A stretch of DNA of 31,603 nt. It comes from Bacillota bacterium. Lineage in GTDB: Bacteria; Bacillota_A; Clostridia; Lachnospirales; Lachnospiraceae. The stretch lies in the NCBI GenBank assembly GCA_023443625.1, contig JAEZTQ010000069.1:1-31603 (forward strand), given 5' to 3'. The notes beneath the pieces were generated by a model. That model was given only the letters and a program-made list of their open reading frames with translations, was not told the DNA's origin and ran no database searches. Positions 6,692 to 13,566 of this stretch are shown in pieces (the first letter of the stretch is position 1; every line of letters begins with the position of its first letter). The position numbers were made by a program, and so were the translations under genes.

Positions 6692-9076
6692 ATGTATATA
6701 TCAATGAATTGGATTTCAGAGTTCACAGATTTATCTGGAATTAATCTGAAGGAATTAATCGGAAGATTTACCTTATCTACTGCAGAGGTAGAAGATATTT
6801 ATGAATATGGTAAAAATATAAGAGACGTTGTTGTTGGTAAGATTATTGAGATAAAGGATCATCCAAATTCTAAGAAGCTTCATTTGGTTAAAGTAGATAT
6901 TGGTACAGAGGTAGTTGGATGCGTCTGTGGTGCACCCAATGTATTTGTAGGAGCTATTGTTCCTTTTGCAAAATTAGGTGGTCAGGTAGGTGACTTAGAG
7001 ATAAAAGAGGCTAGTATTGCGGGAGAGATAAGCCATGGTATGTGTTGTTCCGAGAAGGAACTGGGTATCAGTGACAATCATGGAGGGCTTATGATGCTTG
7101 ATGATACCTATCCTTTAGGTACAGATATCAAGTCCTTTATGCAGTTGGAAGATACCATATTTGAAGTAGACAATAAATCCCTCACCAATCGTCCTGACCT
7201 TTGGGGACATTATGGTATTGCAAGAGAAATCTCTGTGCTAACCAAGAGACCTTTAAAGCCGCTGGAGGTTGCAGATACCAGTATTTATAAGGATTTACCT
7301 GGTATCGATGTCAAGGTAGAGAATTCAGACAAGGCATATCGCTATAGCTGTATAACCATCGGTAATATCAAAGAGAAGAATTCACCCATTAATATGAGAA
7401 TTCGTCTTAGTTATTGTGGTATGAGACCCATTAATCTACTTGCAGATTTAACAAACTATCTGATGATGGAAATTGGTCAGCCAATGCATGCTTTTGATCA
7501 TAGTAAGGTATCGAAAATCCGTGTCAAGACTTATCCAGAGACCATTGATTTCCTTACCTTAGATGGAGTGGCTCGAAAGGTGGATCCAGATACCTTGTTA
7601 ATCTGTGATGAGAAGGAGCCAGTTGCCATTGCAGGTATTATGGGTGGAGAGCTTTCTGAGATAACAGATGTAACAGATTCTGTATTATTGGAGTCTGCGA
7701 ATTTTGATGGTGTATCTGTTCGTAAATCTGCGACTCGTCTAGGACTTCGTACAGATGCCAGTTCCAGATATGAAAAAATTATCGATCCGGAACTGACCAT
7801 TCCAGCCATAGAGCGTTTTATAAAGCTGTTGACAGACATTGATCCAGATATAAAGGTAACCTCCTCTCTGACAGACTCTTATGTAAAGCAATACGATAGG
7901 ATTACCATAGATTTTGATAAAGCTTATGTTGATAAATATACAGGTATTGATATTTCTTCTGATCAGATTGAAGAGACCTTAACAGCTCTAGGCTTTGGAG
8001 TAGATAGAAAAGGTGATGAATTTAGCTTAGTTGTTCCTTCTTGGAGAGCTACAAAGGATGTAACAATTAAGGCAGATATCATCGAAGAGATTACCCGTAT
8101 CTATGGTTATGATAATTTTGATATTCGTTCTACTAAGAGCTTTTTAACACCAGTACGTCACAGTGTGGAAAGAAGCAATGAATATAAAATTAAGCAGTTA
8201 TTAGTAGAACGCTATGCCATGAATGAGGTTCATAGCTACATCTGGTATGAGAGTAAATTAAATAAGGAGTTAGGCATTATTACAGAGCCTAATATTCGCA
8301 TTATTAACTCTGTAACCGCTGAAAATGATACCATTAGATCCACAATAATACCAAGCCTACTTGGTTTTGTATCCAAGAATGCAGATACTAATCCAGAGAT
8401 GGGAATGTTTGAAATCGGCCGTATTGCCAATGGACTAAAAGAAGACGGTCTTTGTGATGAACGTAAGAGATTAGGAATTGCTATTGCTAGCAAGAAGCTC
8501 AGTGACAAAGAGATTTATTTTAAATGCAAAGAAATCGTTGAACAGCTTATTACAGCCTTAAAGAATATTGCTCCAACCTATGCCAACAAGGAAGAATTAG
8601 GGAGATATAATTATGTACATCCAGTAAACAGTGCAGCAATTATCCTTAAGGATCAGGAGATCGGATACTTCTCTGTTATTAGTCCAAGAGTTAAGAATAA
8701 GATAGATAAGAAGTTAAATGTGGCATTTGCTGAGATAGATATGGAATCCTTAGAAAAGGTAGCAGCAGATAGTTTACGCTATAGTGAAGTATCCAAATAT
8801 CCAGGCGTAACCATTGATTTAAGTCTTCTCACAGATAAATCACTGCGCTATGAGAATATCGTCAATTACATTCAGGAGTATAAATCAAATTACCTTAAGA
8901 GCTATCATCTTGTAGATATCTTTGAGGATGAGAAGTTATTACCAGGCAAGAAGAGTGTAACAGTTCGTTTTGAATTTATTTCTAATGAAAGAACACTGGA
9001 GGGACAGGAAATACAGACAATGGTGGATGAATTACTTGCAATTATGGCTTCTAAGGGAATAGAAATAAGAAAGTAA
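6692..9076 (+). CDS. pheT: Phenylalanine--tRNA ligase beta subunit
   Basis: This 794-residue subunit has the normal full length and domain order. An EMAP/OB-type tRNA-binding domain (about 40-150, with DHPNSKKLHLVKVD) is followed by the B3/B4 editing domain (about 210-390, containing IAGIMGG and RTDASSRYE). The B5 domain comes at about 405-480 (VPSWRATKD, DIIEEITRIYGYD), then the catalytic-like core, and a C-terminal FDX-ACB anticodon-binding domain (about 700-794). GGAGG (6679-6683) precedes the ATG by 8 bases. It is the second gene of the T-box operon. No obvious terminator was found before the next gene at 9165. Confidence 0.98.
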   Translation: MYISMNWISEFTDLSGINLKELIGRFTLSTAEVEDIYEYGKNIRDVVVGKIIEIKDHPNSKKLHLVKVDIGTEVVGCVCGAPNVFVGAIVPFAKLGGQVGDLEIKEASIAGEISHGMCCSEKELGISDNHGGLMMLDDTYPLGTDIKSFMQLEDTIFEVDNKSLTNRPDLWGHYGIAREISVLTKRPLKPLEVADTSIYKDLPGIDVKVENSDKAYRYSCITIGNIKEKNSPINMRIRLSYCGMRPINLLADLTNYLMMEIGQPMHAFDHSKVSKIRVKTYPETIDFLTLDGVARKVDPDTLLICDEKEPVAIAGIMGGELSEITDVTDSVLLESANFDGVSVRKSATRLGLRTDASSRYEKIIDPELTIPAIERFIKLLTDIDPDIKVTSSLTDSYVKQYDRITIDFDKAYVDKYTGIDISSDQIEETLTALGFGVDRKGDEFSLVVPSWRATKDVTIKADIIEEITRIYGYDNFDIRSTKSFLTPVRHSVERSNEYKIKQLLVERYAMNEVHSYIWYESKLNKELGIITEPNIRIINSVTAENDTIRSTIIPSLLGFVSKNADTNPEMGMFEIGRIANGLKEDGLCDERKRLGIAIASKKLSDKEIYFKCKEIVEQLITALKNIAPTYANKEELGRYNYVHPVNSAAIILKDQEIGYFSVISPRVKNKIDKKLNVAFAEIDMESLEKVAADSLRYSEVSKYPGVTIDLSLLTDKSLRYENIVNYIQEYKSNYLKSYHLVDIFEDEKLLPGKKSVTVRFEFISNERTLEGQEIQTMVDELLAIMASKGIEIRK

Positions 9077-9136
9077 GTATTTTATTCTTGTATTTTAATT
9101 TATTTTTCACACCCTAGGAATAAAAAGTTAGTTTTC

Positions 9137-9174
9137 GTATAAGCATTTTCTAAGGGGTGAGAAAATGCTTATAC
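9137..9174 (+). promoter_or_regulatory. Perfect inverted repeat enclosing the translation start of the next gene
   Basis: GTATAAGCATTTTCT (9137-9151) is perfectly complementary to AGAAAATGCTTATAC (9160-9174). The eight-base loop AAGGGGTG (9152-9159) contains the Shine-Dalgarno. The start codon at 9165-9167 lies inside the 3' arm. The RNA hairpin would expose the Shine-Dalgarno in the loop but bury the AUG. As DNA, it could instead be a symmetrical operator. Confidence 0.65.
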
Positions 9175-9722
9175 ATCATAAAGGAACAAATTCCATTGAG
9201 ACAGTTCGCTTATTACTCAGAAGATTTCGATTAGAGGATGCAGAGGATATGTTTTATAACTGGGCAGGAGACCCAGAGGTCTGCAAATTTCTTATGTGGG
9301 GACCCCATAAGAATGTGGAGGCTTCCCAGAGGAGAATTATGAACTGGGTCAACCAATATGAGTGGAAACGCTCATATGCCTGGGCTATTGAATTAAAAAG
9401 TATGGGCATGGTCATCGGATCAATCAGTATGGAGATATCCAATGACTCTGGGCTATATTGTGAGGTTGGCTATTGTTTGGGGAAAGCTTTTTGGAATAGG
9501 GGAATCATGACAGAGGCACTGCGGGCAGTAATGCATTATCTTTTTTATGAGGTAGGCTATCAGCGTATTTATGCTAAATTTGACGTACTTAATAAAGCCT
9601 CTGGAAGAGTCATGGAAAAGGCGGGTATGCACTTTTTTAAGAATGAATACCGTGTAGGCGTAAGGCGGGACGGAAGCTATTATGATTGTGCTGTTTACGA
9701 AAAGAATATTATGGACGTGTAA
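9165..9722 (+). CDS. GNAT-family N-acetyltransferase, RimJ/RimL-like
   Basis: This 185-residue protein has the acetyltransferase_3 pattern of RimJ/RimL-like enzymes. It begins with the strand TVRLLLRRFRLEDAED (13-28), has a central VGYCLGKAFWNRGIMTEAL (101-119) as the acetyl-CoA pyrophosphate loop in a degenerate form, and ends in VLNKASGRVMEKAGM (141-155). It should transfer an acetyl group from acetyl-CoA to an amine on a protein, peptide or small molecule; the acceptor cannot be read from the sequence. Its start codon and Shine-Dalgarno lie in a 15-bp perfect inverted repeat, suggesting translational or operator control. A terminator follows at 9781. Confidence 0.88.
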   Translation: MLIHHKGTNSIETVRLLLRRFRLEDAEDMFYNWAGDPEVCKFLMWGPHKNVEASQRRIMNWVNQYEWKRSYAWAIELKSMGMVIGSISMEISNDSGLYCEVGYCLGKAFWNRGIMTEALRAVMHYLFYEVGYQRIYAKFDVLNKASGRVMEKAGMHFFKNEYRVGVRRDGSYYDCAVYEKNIMDV

Positions 9723-9780
9723 GCATAGAAAGTATGGCTAAAAACTAAAGCGGTTGTAAAATTATTACAACATGCAACAG

Positions 9781-9827
9781 CGTCAGGTGATGGCTTTTAT
9801 AAGGAAAGCAGTCATCTGACGTTTTTT
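9781..9827 (+). terminator. Intrinsic terminator
   Basis: CGTCAGGTGA (9781-9790) pairs with TCATCTGACG (9812-9821) with one G-U. An inner GCTTT/AAAGC pair extends the stem, and TTTTTT (9822-9827) follows. It ends the acetyltransferase transcript. A second small palindrome, GTTGTAA/TTACAAC (9753-9759 and 9765-9771), lies just before it. Confidence 0.85.
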
Positions 9828-9943
9828 ATTCAATAGAGGAAATTACGTCCTGTTGAATAAAAACGCGACCCTATGGATGCGCACCTCGCGGCAAGAAAGT
9901 GTCAGCTTGCTGACATTTTCTTGTGTTAGGAGATTGCGTCCTA
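9826..9943. repeat. Array of four hairpins, a probable dispersed intergenic element
   Basis: Four palindromes follow each other. TTATTCAA/TTGAATAA (9826-9833 and 9853-9860) encloses AGGA/TCCT. CGCG/CGCG pairs at 9864-9867 and 9887-9890. A near-perfect 15-bp arm pair lies at 9892-9906 and 9909-9923. TAGGA/TCCTA pairs at 9927-9931 and 9939-9943. The first and last share AGGAAATTACGTCCT and AGGAGATTGCGTCCT, differing at two of fifteen positions, so the unit looks bounded by related ends. No reading frame is seen. It resembles a non-autonomous repeat or structured RNA. Confidence 0.55.
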
Positions 9944-10026
9944 CATCTGATATAGGACTGATGATACCTCTTGCCTATTGAAGTTAAATAGTGGTAATAT
10001 ATGGTATATATAATCTGTAACCTTAG

Positions 10027-10212
10027 TCACTGAGTATCATAAAGCTATGTGGTTGTGGCGTTGCAGTATCTAATGCAGTTGAGGAAGTGAAAGCGGTGGC
10101 AGATTACATTACAGGAAGTAATGATGAGGATGGAGTGGCCGATTTTATTGAAAAAAGATATTATAAACTAGGCGGTAGAGGGAGGTTATTATGGGAAGTA
10201 AATTTATCATAA
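10027..10212 (+). pseudogene. Remnant of a Cof-type HAD phosphatase (C-terminal end only)
   Basis: In the frame beginning at 10048 the DNA encodes CGCGVAVSNAVEEVK, then ADYITGSNDEDGVADFIEK. This is the characteristic C-terminal tail of Cof/YidA-type HAD phosphatases. The frame is closed by a stop at 10024-10026, has no start codon, and lacks motifs I to III, so only the last 45 or so residues survive. It runs on to a stop at 10210-10212, overlapping the first codons of the next gene in another frame. It is a decayed gene, unrelated by position to the intact HAD gene at 4280-5065. Confidence 0.75.
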
Positions 10213-10730
10213 AGAAAATGGAATATGAGGATATTCCTAAAATCCTTAGTGTTTTAAAAGAGCCATATATGCTTGAACGTGGAGATTATTACAGCAACTA
10301 TTTCAACCGTTGTCTAATTGAAATGAACAATAGTGAAAGAGTATCTTTTGTTGCTTTCTTAGATAATGAGGTGGTTGGCTATGTACATATCATTTTTAAA
10401 TCAGATTATCCATATTTTCAGGAAAGTAACATACCTGAAATTAACGATTTATATGTTGTTCCTTCAGTAAGAAAGAACGGGGTTGGGAAGGAACTAATAA
10501 GCTGCTGCGAAGCTTATGCCACAGAGCATAATTTTGAAAAGATTGGATTAGGTGTTGGGTTATATAGGGGCTATGCCAGTGCTCAAAGATTATATGTAAA
10601 GAATGGATATCTACCCGATGGAAATGGTCTAATGTATTATAATAAGGAGGTTGAGCCAGGGAAACAAGTCTTGGTGGATGACGAGCTATTATTGTATTTA
10701 TATAAGGAATTGTTCTATATTAATAGATAA
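10191..10730 (+). CDS. GNAT-family N-acetyltransferase
   Basis: This 179-residue protein has a clear acetyl-CoA binding motif: the strand INDLYVVPSVR is followed by RKNGVGKEL (94-102), fitting R/QxxGxG/A. SAQRLYVKNGY is the usual motif B end. The N-terminal IIKKMEYEDIPKIL is the typical first strand and helix. The C-terminal 30 residues (VLVDDELLLYLYKEL) are an extra tail. The acceptor substrate is not identifiable. A GGAGG just upstream of the ATG supports the start. The gene begins inside the tail of the degraded HAD gene, so it may have been brought in with a rearrangement. Confidence 0.88.
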   Translation: MGSKFIIKKMEYEDIPKILSVLKEPYMLERGDYYSNYFNRCLIEMNNSERVSFVAFLDNEVVGYVHIIFKSDYPYFQESNIPEINDLYVVPSVRKNGVGKELISCCEAYATEHNFEKIGLGVGLYRGYASAQRLYVKNGYLPDGNGLMYYNKEVEPGKQVLVDDELLLYLYKELFYINR

Positions 10731-10787
10731 ACTATTCTAATCTATTCTAATATGGAGTTTGATTAACAGATTTCTGTGAAAGATCAT

Positions 10788-10796
10788 TGATATAAT
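10788..10796 (+). promoter_or_regulatory. Extended -10 promoter element
   Basis: TGATATAAT (10788-10796) is an ideal extended -10. No good -35 is visible at the right spacing (AGATTT at 10768-10773). It would drive the small ORF at 10870. Confidence 0.4.
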
Positions 10797-10869
10797 GTCT
10801 CTTATATTTGCTTAAATGGGTCTTGCCAAAAATAAACTAAGGATGTATATACCTTAATAGGAGGTAACT

Positions 10870-11042
10870 ATGATTAACGGATATCCGGACAGGGAAAAAG
10901 CGGAATATACATTTATGGATTTCCCCCTTTGGAAGCCTCCGACTTAAATAAAAAAGAAGTATTTTGGGACATAGAAGAATGCAGACAGTCTGACATTGAT
11001 ACGAGAGAAATAGTTTATGTGAGGATAATATTAAATGAATAA
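10870..11042 (+). pseudogene. Small ORF with apparent -1 frameshift, unknown function
   Basis: A strong Shine-Dalgarno (GGAGG, 10860-10864) precedes an ATG at 10870 that reads MINGYPDREKAEYTFMDFPL and stops after 25 residues at 10947. The -1 frame continues from the C-run at 10923-10927 as PLEASDLNKKEVFWDIEE, then CRQSDIDTREIVYVRIILNE, to a stop at 11040. Joined, the two give a plausible acidic protein of about 57 residues. The junction contains T TTC CCC (10920-10926), which fits the X XXY YYZ slippery pattern. A simple frameshift mutation, a sequencing error in the C-run, or programmed slippage are all possible. I do not recognise the protein. Confidence 0.45.
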
Positions 11043-11101
11043 AATACTTGATAATTTTCTATTATAATTTTAAAATGATAATAAATTATAAAATAGGTAA
11101 C

Positions 11102-11208
11102 CCTTCAGTTAAACTTAAGAGATACAAGACTTTGATGCAAGATAATGCCTAATGTGTGTTTTAGAGCATGTTTTATAAAGGAGGATAATAATCCATCATA
11201 ACTGAAGG
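11102..11208 (+). promoter_or_regulatory. Long-range inverted repeat in the mscL upstream region
   Basis: CCTTCAGTTA (11102-11111) and TAACTGAAGG (11199-11208) are perfectly complementary, 87 bases apart. Between them is an orphan AAAGGAGG (11177-11184) without a start codon at a usable distance. The rest of 11043-11264 is AT-rich with no gene. This could be a structured leader of mscL or a remnant of a lost gene. Confidence 0.35.
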
Positions 11209-11264
11209 CATGATATTTTACAATTTACTATATTAGAGATATTAGCACAATTAGGAGGGACATA

Positions 11265-11702
11265 ATGCTAAAAGAATTTAAGAGTTTTGCTTTAAAAGGT
11301 AACATGATTGATCTGGCAGTTGGTATTATCATTGGAGGTGCGTTTAATGCCCTAGTAAGTTCTTTGGTAAATGATGTTATTATGCCGCTGTTTAGTATTG
11401 TCACGAGTAATATAGATTTTAAAGATTGGTTCATTGCATTGAATGGAGAACACTATAAAGATTTAGATGCTGCTGTAGCTGCCAGTGCTCCCGTTGTTAA
11501 ATATGGATTATTCATATCAGGTGTCATTAACTTTATTATCATGGCTTTTGTGGTATTTCTTATTGTGAAATGGTTGAACAAGCTTAAGAGACCTCAGGAA
11601 GTAGTGGTAACTACAAAGAAATGTCCTCGTTGCTTAACAGATATTCATTTAGATGCTACCAAGTGTCCTCATTGTACAGTTGATATTGAAGAGAGCAATT
11701 AA
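11265..11702 (+). CDS. mscL: Large-conductance mechanosensitive channel with C-terminal zinc ribbon
   Basis: This 145-residue inner-membrane channel opens under membrane tension to release solutes during hypo-osmotic shock. The N-terminal KEFKSFALKGNMIDLAVG and the glycine-rich TM1 (about 14-43) are diagnostic. TM2 spans about 80-103, with a short extracellular loop between. After TM2, where most MscL proteins have a cytoplasmic helix bundle, this one carries C120, C123, C134 and C137 in two CPxC-type knuckles, a zinc-ribbon tail. AGGAGGG precedes the ATG. It appears to be a single-gene unit closed by the hairpin at 11719-11756. Confidence 0.95.
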   Translation: MLKEFKSFALKGNMIDLAVGIIIGGAFNALVSSLVNDVIMPLFSIVTSNIDFKDWFIALNGEHYKDLDAAVAASAPVVKYGLFISGVINFIIMAFVVFLIVKWLNKLKRPQEVVVTTKKCPRCLTDIHLDATKCPHCTVDIEESN

Positions 11703-11718
11703 TTCAGGATATTAATAT

Positions 11719-11756
11719 GGGTAATGTTTCAATCACTAGATTTTGAAACATTACCC
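11719..11756 (+). terminator. Hairpin terminator after mscL
   Basis: GGGTAATGTTTCAA (11719-11732) pairs perfectly with TTGAAACATTACCC (11743-11756) over 14 bp. The following run is TATTCATATT, so the U-tract is weak. Confidence 0.65.
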
Positions 11757-11820
11757 TATTCATATTATAAAATCATGAAAAGGCTATTTGAAAGATAAAT
11801 AGGTATAATACAGATTTGTC

Positions 11821-11849
11821 TTGTGGAATAATAGCAGGGTTGATATAAT
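11821..11849 (+). promoter_or_regulatory. Promoter for yqeG-aroK-aroQ operon
   Basis: TTGTGG (11821-11826), a 17-base spacer and TATAAT (11844-11849) preceded by TGA give an extended -10 promoter. Start of transcription is expected near 11856, about 70 nt before yqeG. Confidence 0.55.
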
Positions 11850-11923
11850 AAAAATTGGAATACAGCAAAAGCCAGTGGGCAAACATATAATAAATAATAA
11901 ACTGATAGAGCAGGAGATAGAAT

Positions 11924-12445
11924 ATGCTTCGTAAATTTTATCCTAAGAGACTGGCACCATCATCCTATGATATAGACTACGAAAGACTTTATAAAGAGGG
12001 TTATAAGGGTCTTTTATTTGATATTGATAATACCCTGGTTGAACATGGAGCAGATGCAACTCCAAGAGCAATGGAATTATTTCAAAGACTAAAGAAAATC
12101 GGTTTTCAAACCTGTCTGATATCAAATAACAGTGAAGAGAGAGTATTAAGGTTTAATAAGAATATAGGAGCACATTATATCTATAAAGCAAATAAACCTT
12201 TTACAAAGAATTATATAAAAGCCACCCAAATAATGGGGACTAGCATTGATAATACAGTCTTTATAGGGGATCAGCTTTTTACTGATGTATTTGGTGCAAA
12301 TTGTATTGGTATGACTACTTATCTTGTAAAACCCATTCATCCGAAGGAAGAAATCCAGATTGTATTAAAGCGTAAGCTGGAGCGCATTGTATTATACTTT
12401 TACAGAAGAGATATTGCCAAGGGAAGAATTAAGGAAGAAGAATAA
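11924..12445 (+). CDS. yqeG: YqeG-family HAD IIIA-type phosphatase
   Basis: This 173-residue soluble HAD protein has the YqeG architecture. The N-terminal LRKFYPKRLAPSSYDIDY leads to motif I LLFDIDNTLV with D33 and D35. It continues with LISNNSEERV (motif II), a lysine in NKPFTKNY (motif III) and FIGDQLFTDVFGAN (motif IV). There is no large cap domain, as expected for subclass IIIA. Members are predicted phosphatases, related to mitochondrial PGP phosphatase Gep4 in yeast; the bacterial substrate is not firmly known. It is followed closely by aroK and aroQ on the same strand. Confidence 0.93.
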   Translation: MLRKFYPKRLAPSSYDIDYERLYKEGYKGLLFDIDNTLVEHGADATPRAMELFQRLKKIGFQTCLISNNSEERVLRFNKNIGAHYIYKANKPFTKNYIKATQIMGTSIDNTVFIGDQLFTDVFGANCIGMTTYLVKPIHPKEEIQIVLKRKLERIVLYFYRRDIAKGRIKEEE

Positions 12446-12490
12446 ATCCCAGGGCATAAAGTATTAGATTAGCACTATATGGAGAAACAT

Positions 12491-13027
12491 ATGAATTCTA
12501 AGATAAAACACAATATTATATTAATTGGTTTTATGGGATCGGGGAAGACAAGCGTTGGAAAGGTATTAGCAAAGCGTTTATCCTATCACTTTTGTGATAC
12601 AGATCAGATGTTAGAGCAAAAGACAGGGGATACCATAAGTCATTTATTTTCTCTTCATGGAGAAGAGTATTTTCGGGATTTAGAGACTAATTTACTCATA
12701 GAAATGGTTCCTGATTTACACCGGACGGTACTTTCAACCGGTGGTGGGTTGCCTATTCGACCTAAGAATACTGATATTCTTAAGGAAATGGGGTATGTTA
12801 TATTTCTAAAAGCATCAAAAGCTACGACGGTAAGCAGGTTGTTAGGTGATGCAACAAGACCTCTTCTTCAAGGAGATGAATTAGAGACAAGGGTTGAACA
12901 GATGCTAGAGATTAGAACACCCATGTATGAAAAGGCTGCCCATGAAATTATTGTGACAGATAATAAATCTGTTCAAGACCTTGTTGATATGATAATGGAC
13001 TCTTATTTCAAGTTTTTTAATATCTAA
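12491..13027 (+). CDS. aroK: Shikimate kinase
   Basis: This 178-residue P-loop kinase phosphorylates shikimate to shikimate 3-phosphate in aromatic amino acid synthesis. It shows Walker A GFMGSGKT (13-20), the shikimate-binding CDTD (35-38), EYFRDLE, the STGGG loop, and the lid arginine region RPLL. I start at 12491, because GGAG (12481-12484) lies 6 bases upstream. An in-frame ATG at 12479 would overlap that site. It lies 45 bp after yqeG and 40 bp before aroQ, which supports one operon. Confidence 0.95.
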   Translation: MNSKIKHNIILIGFMGSGKTSVGKVLAKRLSYHFCDTDQMLEQKTGDTISHLFSLHGEEYFRDLETNLLIEMVPDLHRTVLSTGGGLPIRPKNTDILKEMGYVIFLKASKATTVSRLLGDATRPLLQGDELETRVEQMLEIRTPMYEKAAHEIIVTDNKSVQDLVDMIMDSYFKFFNI

Positions 13028-13066
13028 GGTAAATATAATTGGACATTTTATGCAAGGAGGAATACA

Positions 13067-13504
13067 ATGAGAATTCTAGTGATCAACGGACCTAACCTAA
13101 ATTTTCTAGGCATTAGGGAAAAAGGGATTTATGGGACACATGATTATAATTACTTACTTGGCATGCTAGAAGAGAAGGCTAAAGAAACTGGCGTTACAAT
13201 AGAAACCTTTCAAAGTAATTGTGAAGGAGAGATAATTGACCGTATACAAAAGGCATATAAGGATCAAGTGGATGGTATCATAATTAATCCCGGTGCTTAC
13301 ACTCATTATAGCTATGCCATAAGAGATGCCCTAGCCTCTATAACAGTACCAAAAATTGAGGTACATATTTCTAATGTTCATCAACGAGAAGAATTTAGGC
13401 AAATCTCTGTTACAGCTCCTGTTTGTACTGGTCAGATTGCCGGTCTGGGGCTACAAGGCTATCTATTAGCAGTTGAGGCTATAATGAAAAATGACAGCTT
13501 ATGA
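13067..13504 (+). CDS. aroQ: 3-Dehydroquinate dehydratase, type II
   Basis: This 145-residue enzyme converts 3-dehydroquinate to 3-dehydroshikimate by trans (type II) dehydration and normally forms dodecamers. INGPNLNFLG (6-15) and the lid tyrosine Y22 in GIYG are present. So are NPGAYTHYS (74-82, with N74 and H80), EVHISNVHQREEFR (98-111) and R111. AGGAGG precedes the ATG. It is placed between aroK and the M24 peptidase gene, the order also seen in Bacillus (aroQ-pepP-efp). Confidence 0.97.
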   Translation: MRILVINGPNLNFLGIREKGIYGTHDYNYLLGMLEEKAKETGVTIETFQSNCEGEIIDRIQKAYKDQVDGIIINPGAYTHYSYAIRDALASITVPKIEVHISNVHQREEFRQISVTAPVCTGQIAGLGLQGYLLAVEAIMKNDSL

Positions 13505-13566
13505 AATTGAATAAACAATGGGTAGATTAGGAAAGATGATTACATAATAATTCGAAAGGCTTGAAA

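Noticed and set aside
7531..7839. 102-residue minus-strand ORF inside pheT
   Set aside because: Shadow of a conserved synthetase region; no start signals.
9892..9923. Intrinsic terminator
   Set aside because: Long palindrome but no U-tract, and a good terminator already lies at 9781-9827. Treated as part of a repeat element.
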